A stretch of 64,000 nucleotides of DNA, taken from contig OZ316893.1 in assembly GCA_973895155.1 (NCBI GenBank), positions 27,590,001-27,654,000 of the forward strand. Reading direction: 5' to 3'. The notes under the pieces are model-generated. The model was not told the DNA's origin. It searched no databases and saw only the letters and a program-made list of their open reading frames with translations. Both the position numbers and the translations under genes were made by a program. The DNA comes from Marsupella aquatica (Eukaryota; Marchantiophyta). Shown here piece after piece: positions 57,901 to 64,000 of this stretch (its first letter is position 1; each line of letters begins with the position of its first letter).

Positions 57901-60667
57901 TAAGTGTTTAGTTTTCCAGGTTTCAGATTTCAGGTTTCAGTTCTCCAGGTTGCGGTATAGTGATACGGGTTCTCATTGAGAATCCATGAAATTTTGCTGA
58001 CTGTTTGTTTGTCTGTGCAGGAAGCCACTAAGTTGCAAGATAACGTCTACCAGGAGTTTTGGCTAAGGGATACTTTCTCTACTTGGTAGTTTGGTTTATA
58101 GTTTTGAGTACACACTGGTCTTTGAATGTGGGTAATGTTGCTACTTGCTATATAGACTATTTTTCATGTGGACTACTTTGTTACCAAGACTGCTTTGTAC
58201 AATAAAACTGGTTTAGACTTGTATTAATTACTTGGTCATTTACTTGTTACTGGTAGTACGTACTTAATATTACGCAATATTGGTATTCTCTATTTTTTGA
58301 TAATACTTAATAGTACCTACTTAGTACTGATAGTGCTTAATACTACTTAGACTACTTGTCACTGAAGAGCACTAGTACTACTTGGGCCAGACATTAATTT
58401 GTTAATGATAGTACTTTACAGTACTTGTTACTGATGAGAGCGTTGGTATTACTTGGGCCAGACCTCCAGTTACTTGTTACTGATAGTACTTAGCAGTACT
58501 TGTTACTGAAGATAGTGTTGGTATTACTTGGGCCAGACCTTTACCTGTTACTGATAGTACTTAATAATAGTATTAGTAAGATAGCGCAGCTGGTATTACT
58601 TGGGCCAGACCTTTACTTGTTACTGATAGTACTTAATTAATAGTACTATTAGTAAAGATAGCCCTGGTATTACTTGGGCCAGACCTTTACCTGTTACTGA
58701 TAGTACTTAATAATAGTATTAGTAAGATAGCGCAGCTGGTATTACTTGGGCCAGACCTTTACTTGTTACTGATAGTACTTAATTAATAGTACTATTAGTA
58801 AAGATAGCCCTGGTATTACTTGGGCCAGACCTTTACCTGTTACTGATAGTACTTAATAATAGTATTAGTAAGATAGCGCAGCTGGTATTACTTGGGCCAG
58901 ACCTTTACTTGTTACTGATAGTACTTAATTAATAGTACTATTAGTAAAGATAGCGCTGGTATTACTTGGGCCAGACCTTTACTTGTTACTGGTAGTACTT
59001 AATTAATAGTACTATTAGTAAGGATAGCACTGGTATTACTTGGGCCAGACCTTTACTTGTTACTGATAGTACTTAATAGTACTATTAGTAAACATAACGC
59101 TGGTATTACTTGGGCTCGACCTTTACTTGTTAGTGATAGTACTTAATAGTACTATTAGTAAAGACAGCGCTGGTATTACTTGGGCTAGATCTAAGTTACT
59201 TGTTGCTGCTAGTACTTAACTGACAGTACTTGTTACTGAAGAGAGCACTAGTATTACTTGGGCCAGACCTTTACTTGTTAAGTCTGATCGTACTTGATAT
59301 TACTTCTTACTGAAGAGAGCAATGTTATTAATTGGGCCAGACATTTACTTGTTACTGATAGTACTTCTTACTGAAAATTAAGAGCACTGGAGACTATTAC
59401 TTGGGCCAGACCTTTACTGGTTATTGTAGTACTTAGTAGTACTTGTTAGTGAATAGAGCATTGGTTCTTTGTATGTTTTGGTTCAGACCTTTACTTACCT
59501 TGTTACTGGTACAATTACTTAATAGTAGTTGTTACTGAATCAAGCACTAGTATTACTTGACCGTCCACACCTTGAATTGTTACTGATAGTACTAGATGTC
59601 ATAATTGTTAGGTACATATTGATACTTCTACTTGTATTACTTGTTATTGAATTGGTTACTTTACCTTCAGGATGGAATGATTTTTCAGGAGTTTGCTTTG
59701 TTTGGTTATATAATTGATACTTGTTACTTATATTACTTGCTACTGTACTGAAATAGAGGATTGGTTGCGGCAGCTTAGAAATACTTAATACTGCTAACTT
59801 AGAGTAAGTTACTTTCCCTGTTTTGTACTGAATAGGTTGTATTTGTTATTTAGAATGACTTTTTACTTATTTGGCCCAGTTTTGGTACTTATTTTAATTG
59901 CAACTGAATTATGGTACTGGTCTGGTAGAATATGGGCTCTTTAGTACTTTAGATATTGTCTCGTCCTGGACTAATATCGTCTCGTCCTGGTGGTTTTTCC
60001 TTTCCAGGTACATGGACAGAAAGCTGAACAGTAAGTTCGTGGCACCTACTATTTGAACTTCTCTCTGTTTTGGACTATACCATTTGCCATAGAAACGTTT
60101 ATTTTACAGCCCATTGGACTACGCTTTTAAGTCGACATTGACTTCCGCTTGGTTTTGGCTGCGAGTATAATTGTTGTTCTCCCTGATTGTCATCTTGCAG
60201 TCAAGCTCAATGTCAATCGAAGGGTGGTTAGTGTTCTGTGGGCTTTTGACTAGTTGAAGCTTGTGTTGGACAACACTGTGAAGATCAATGGTAATGAGAA
60301 AAATGAGATCAGCAAGGTGGTGAGTTTTCTCTAGCTCTGCATCTTCTCATGTTCCCTCTCCCGTATCGTGTCGGACAACAGATTTTCTGTATACTCGCAC
60401 TTCATTCCTGTGCACTCCAGTTCTTTCTTGTGTTGCTTTCTTCTACTGGTCAAGTTCACTAGGCTAGGACCTTGCTTTCCCCTGGGCGTTAAAGTTTTTG
60501 TGTGCTCCTGTATTTGGTAACATTGCTTCACTCTTTGTTTCTGAGGTTGATCAGATTGTCGTAATCATGTTTTACAGGTCATGCCAGGGAGTAGTGCAGT
60601 GATGATAGAGGCCCTGGAAAATATGAGATAAGATTTGGCATGTAAACTAGGATTCCCACCCATGTAA
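54952..60667 (+). pseudogene. RING-H2 and coiled-coil gene, nine exons, several stops
   Basis: Exons by eye: 54952-56085, 56188-56271, 56453-57073, 57215-about 57743, 58021-58088, 60008-60030, 60201-60316 and 60578-60667; some small ones may be missed. Exon 1: Ser-rich start (ATG 54952 or 54961), then EWIPWREEDFRKPKDYWTKV and LIKGLYAHFVLWKLVNWASF, then a coiled coil from about 55800 through exon 2. Exon 3 holds a RING-H2 finger: CTVC, SCGHCYHPAC, CVAC (C-x2-C, C-x-H-x2-H-x2-C, C-x2-C; 56719-56860), implying E3 ubiquitin ligase activity if intact. Exon 4 is basic with nuclear-localisation patches (KKRPGRRK, APGRKRKSQ). In-frame stops TAG 55363, TAA 56492, TAG 57371, TGA 57722, TAG about 60253 and TAA about 60632 are all one C-to-T change from Gln or Arg codons. 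The frame between stops is otherwise clean, including splice phases. Confidence 0.65.
58230..59580 (+). repeat. Minisatellite in a large intron, unit about 75 bases
   Basis: The repeated unit contains ATTACTTGGGCCAGACC, TTTAC(T/C)TGTTACTGATAGTA and AATAGTACTATTAGTAAAGA. Two alternating versions (about 70 and 78 bases) form higher-order copies between 58550 and 58950. Many units contain the perfect palindrome TAATAGTACTATTA. Flanks decay into scattered GTACTT words from 58170 to 59900. It fills most of the intron 58089-60007 of the RING gene. Confidence 0.85.
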
Positions 60668-61639
60668 GGCGAAGCAGACCTCCTACCTTGTGAGCAGGGG
60701 TTACATCTTAGTATGGCGGATTCATTCCAGAATTAGACAACTAGGGTGACATTCCAGTTGCTCCCAGGCAGCAGGCACCAAGCTCCAGAGATAGTAAGAT
60801 GTCAAGAGAAGCTATACCATGTAAAACTTGTTGCTGTAAATTTTGTTGGAAATCAAGAAAGGAAAACCTGTTATAATAGTATACTTGTGATTGAGCTCGT
60901 TCTTGAACCATTGGGCTCAAATTTGAGCTGAAAATACATTAGCTGTGGTCATCCCTAAAATGTACACTGGTTGACCATCACCTATCAGAGTCAGATAGTA
61001 CTAGCTAGGCAAAGAATCGGTATTCTCCATCGATCTGCAGCTTCGTTTCAAAGGATGAAGAAACAAATATTAGACATTAGATCTATAGAGAACTTCAGTA
61101 CTTGGAAGCTTCGACTAATTTGGAAGGCTCCCCACTATGGGTCTTTTACAATAGGTGCTCCTTGGTAACTCGGTCTGCTTCTTTGCGCCATTGAATAGAC
61201 GAGCACGTAGTGACGGGTAACTCCAGCGCGGTAGTACTCCATTCTAAAATTTGTGAGCATTTTAGTAGCTTTGGTCGAGTCGAGACTCTACGGCCATACA
61301 CTCGTAACCGGGAGAAGCAGACTTCCGTGTGTAAGCCTAGCATTTTAATGTTCAATGTTAAAACCAAACCGTTGTGGACAGCCAGCAACTTTAAAATTAA
61401 GACTCCAGCCCAGAGGTTGGTTCATTTCCGAAAGTTGTAATTTTACCTGGGTGTCACATCATTTAATTCATACGTAAAGGGTTTGAAACGTGAGAACTTT
61501 TGACACAAACAAGATCTTCGAAGCCAATGAGGTCCTACAGCAACACTATGTAATGTGGGAATTAAGGCTGCAAGCACTTATGTAACAGAGTCGCATATGA
61601 ATTATAGGAGAATCCACCATAACTTTATCAATACTCTTC
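60668..61639. other. No gene confidently recognised
   Basis: A frame at 61210-61437 (SILMFNVKTKPLWTASNFKI, ending LVHFRKL) is the only one that looks protein-like; no family recognised. The rest is plain non-coding sequence. Confidence 0.4.
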
Positions 61640-62593
<954 letters not shown>

Positions 62594-62800
62594 AACTCCC
62601 CCTTGACTCTTGTCTTGGGGACTAGACTAAATGTTACCATATGGAATCCTCAGCGGGAAGTTCTAGACAATCACCAAACCAGGTCTCCCCCTAAAAACCA
62701 CAAGGGTTAACTAAGGGTTAACTAGAACTAAGCCGTAGCCAAACAGGAATGAGTAATCCATATACAAATAGTCACACATTGCTAAATAACTCTACTTGCA

Positions 62801-64000
62801 CTACAACTGCAAAACCTGCAAAGTAGCACGGTGTCTTGAGAAACTCTCCAAAGGAATCACTTTGGTAAAGGCATCAGCGGGATTGAGCTTTCCATCAATT
62901 TTGACTAGCTCAAAAGTTTTATCAGACACTGCTTGCCTAATAAAATGGTACCTGATATCAATGTGTTTCACCCTGCTATCCATCACCTGGTTAGCAGCCA
63001 AGTGAAGAGCACTCTGACTATCACAGTTTAGAGTCATTTTTCCATGCTCTAAACCCATCTCCGCAATCAACTTATCCAACCAAATTGCTTCCTTTGCTGC
63101 TTCTGCTGCTGCAACATACTCTGCTTCTGTAGTAGACTGAGATATGCACTTCTGCAAGGTAGATTTCCAACTGATACATCCTCCTCCAAGAGTGTATACA
63201 AACCCAGTTGTAGACCTCCTTGTATCCAGACAGCCTCCATAGTCAGAATCTACATAGCCAACTAACGTTCTATCTGATCTGTTATCAAATAGTAATCCAT
63301 AGTCCTCTGTTCCCTTTAGATACCTGAGAATCCACTTCACAGCTTCCCAATATACTTTCCCTGGATTTGACATGAATCTGCTAACCTTGCCCATCGCTAG
63401 GGCCAAGTCAGGCCTAGTACAAGTCATCAAATACATCAGACTGCCTACTGCCTTCTCATAAGGAATCTTAGCCATCAGACCTTTCTCCACAGCATCCGTA
63501 GGAGAGAAAGCCGATGATAACTTGAAATGTGAAGCCTCGGGGGTTTCACTTCCACAAAAATGGCATATCACGTGCGACGAAGGATAGGGTCATTTTATTG
63601 GTTGTAAGGGAAGACTTAAGAATTTTTGTAGAAGAACAATAGGGTCTTTTAAATTCAATTTTGAGACTTATAAGAATATTAGGGCCTTTTTAATCCAATT
63701 TTTGGAATATTCCAAGAATATTCCAACTTTATAGGGGTTAAAAAATATATTTTTTTTCTTACATTTTAGGGGGTCCAAGGCCTAAAAACGTCGCAGGTGA
63801 TGGGGAGGTCCCCATGTAGTGAGACCCCCGAGTGTGAAGCTAAAGGAATACTCACTGGCTTACAGTTCTCCATGTTGAATCGTGCAAGTACTTTCCTCGC
63901 ATACTGGCCTTGACTCAAGCACAACTGTCCAGTCTCAGAGTTCCTAAAAATCTCCATCCCTAAGATCCTCTTGGCCTTACCAAGATCCTTCATCCTGAAT
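62801..64000 (-). CDS. Copia pol C-terminus (reverse transcriptase end and RNase H), split by a MITE, runs off the window
   Basis: Minus strand from the window edge: MKDLGKAKRILGMEIFRN, LSQGQYARKVLARFNMENCK (copia reverse transcriptase C-terminus); then, after a 297-bp MITE, YEKAVGSLMYLMTCTRPDLA, KWILRYLKGTEDYGL, RNase H with GYVDSDYGGCLDTRRSTTGF, CISQSTTEAEYVAAAEAAKE, NCDSQSALHLA and KHIDIRYHFIR, and the usual LNPADAFTKVIP near the end at 62801. Apart from the MITE there is no stop or frameshift, so this element was intact until the MITE arrived. It is upstream (minus strand) of the LTR at 62250-62593, as expected. Protease, integrase and the 5' LTR should lie beyond base 64000. Confidence 0.92.
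63536..63832. mobile_element. hAT-type MITE, copy 3 (297 bp), inside copia pol
   Basis: Ends CTCGGGGGTTTCACT and, from the right, CTCGGGGGTCTCACT (14 of 15 match). Target duplication TGTGAAGC at 63528-63535 and 63833-63840; removing the element and one duplication restores the pol frame exactly (LASHFKLSSAFS). AT-rich interior with TTCCAAGAATATTCC. Confidence 0.92.

Noticed and set aside
58230-59580. Tandem array as a possible centromere or telomere satellite
   Set aside because: Only about 20 units, confined to an intron-like interval between well-formed splice sites.
2917-60634. A changed genetic code in which TAA, TAG and TGA are read as amino acids
   Set aside because: All three stops would need reassignment at once, while genes also end in ordinary stops; nonsense decay in repeat-rich plant DNA is simpler.

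Overview
Nuclear DNA of a land plant, dense in decayed mobile elements. The evidence is Ty1/copia LTR retrotransposons, Helitron ends with a PIF1 helicase fragment, hAT transposase remains, a retrocopied ribosomal protein gene, and GT-AG introns throughout. A seed-free plant (lycophyte, fern or bryophyte) is my guess from the unusual multi-domain genes; nothing in the window proves it. No tRNA, rRNA, CRISPR array or bacterial operon was seen. Splice sites and joins were read by eye.

Layout. 0.2-5.7 kb: a short minus-strand gene diverges from a plus-strand gene whose product joins a ParB-like domain to a DNA-methyltransferase-like fold. 6-17 kb: repeat-rich DNA with a copia fragment, two hAT-type MITEs (one nested in a solo LTR), Helitron remnants with a CTTGACATCTTTT minisatellite, and a retroelement fragment. 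17.2-23.6 kb: a complete copia element with identical 135-bp LTRs, TAAGT target duplication and broken gag-pol. 23.6-25.8 kb: Helitron remnants. 26.4-28.8 kb: a GC-rich block without recognisable genes. 29.1-35.4 kb, minus strand: three FCP1-like phosphatase domains, a Ulp1-type protease, a DDE/RNase H-like transposase core and a threefold repeated small domain. 36.8-47.0 kb, plus strand: a second ParB-like/methyltransferase-like gene that continues into an FCP1-like domain and is split by a 3.8-kb GC-rich insertion. 47.7-49.6 kb: dead hAT transposase. 50.1-54 kb, minus: degenerate protein kinase gene and coiled-coil tail. 55-60.7 kb: RING-H2/coiled-coil gene with a minisatellite-filled intron. 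61.6 kb to the end: an RPS3A (eS1) retrocopy interrupted by a copia element that itself carries a MITE.

The most interesting signal is a set of short near-perfect palindromes, different for each gene unit. They sit in introns, in the divergent promoter regions and, as half-sites, in 3' flanks: GCTAGCGA..TCGCTAGC around the first ParB/methyltransferase gene, CTCGAGAT.ATCTCGAG around the second and its divergent transposase neighbour, and ACGCGA....TCGCGT in the introns of the FCP1 tract. Two variants carry matching changes in both arms. A plausible reading, and only an inference, is that they are binding or marking sites for the ParB-like/methyltransferase-like proteins, i.e. a eukaryotic selfish or regulatory system with parS-like sites.

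Most of these genes carry in-frame stops of a kind explained by C-to-T change (CGA to TGA, CAG to TAG, CAA to TAA). In the RPS3A copy and an FCP1 domain, conservation predicts the Gln or Arg codon that was lost, which fits decay of methylated DNA.
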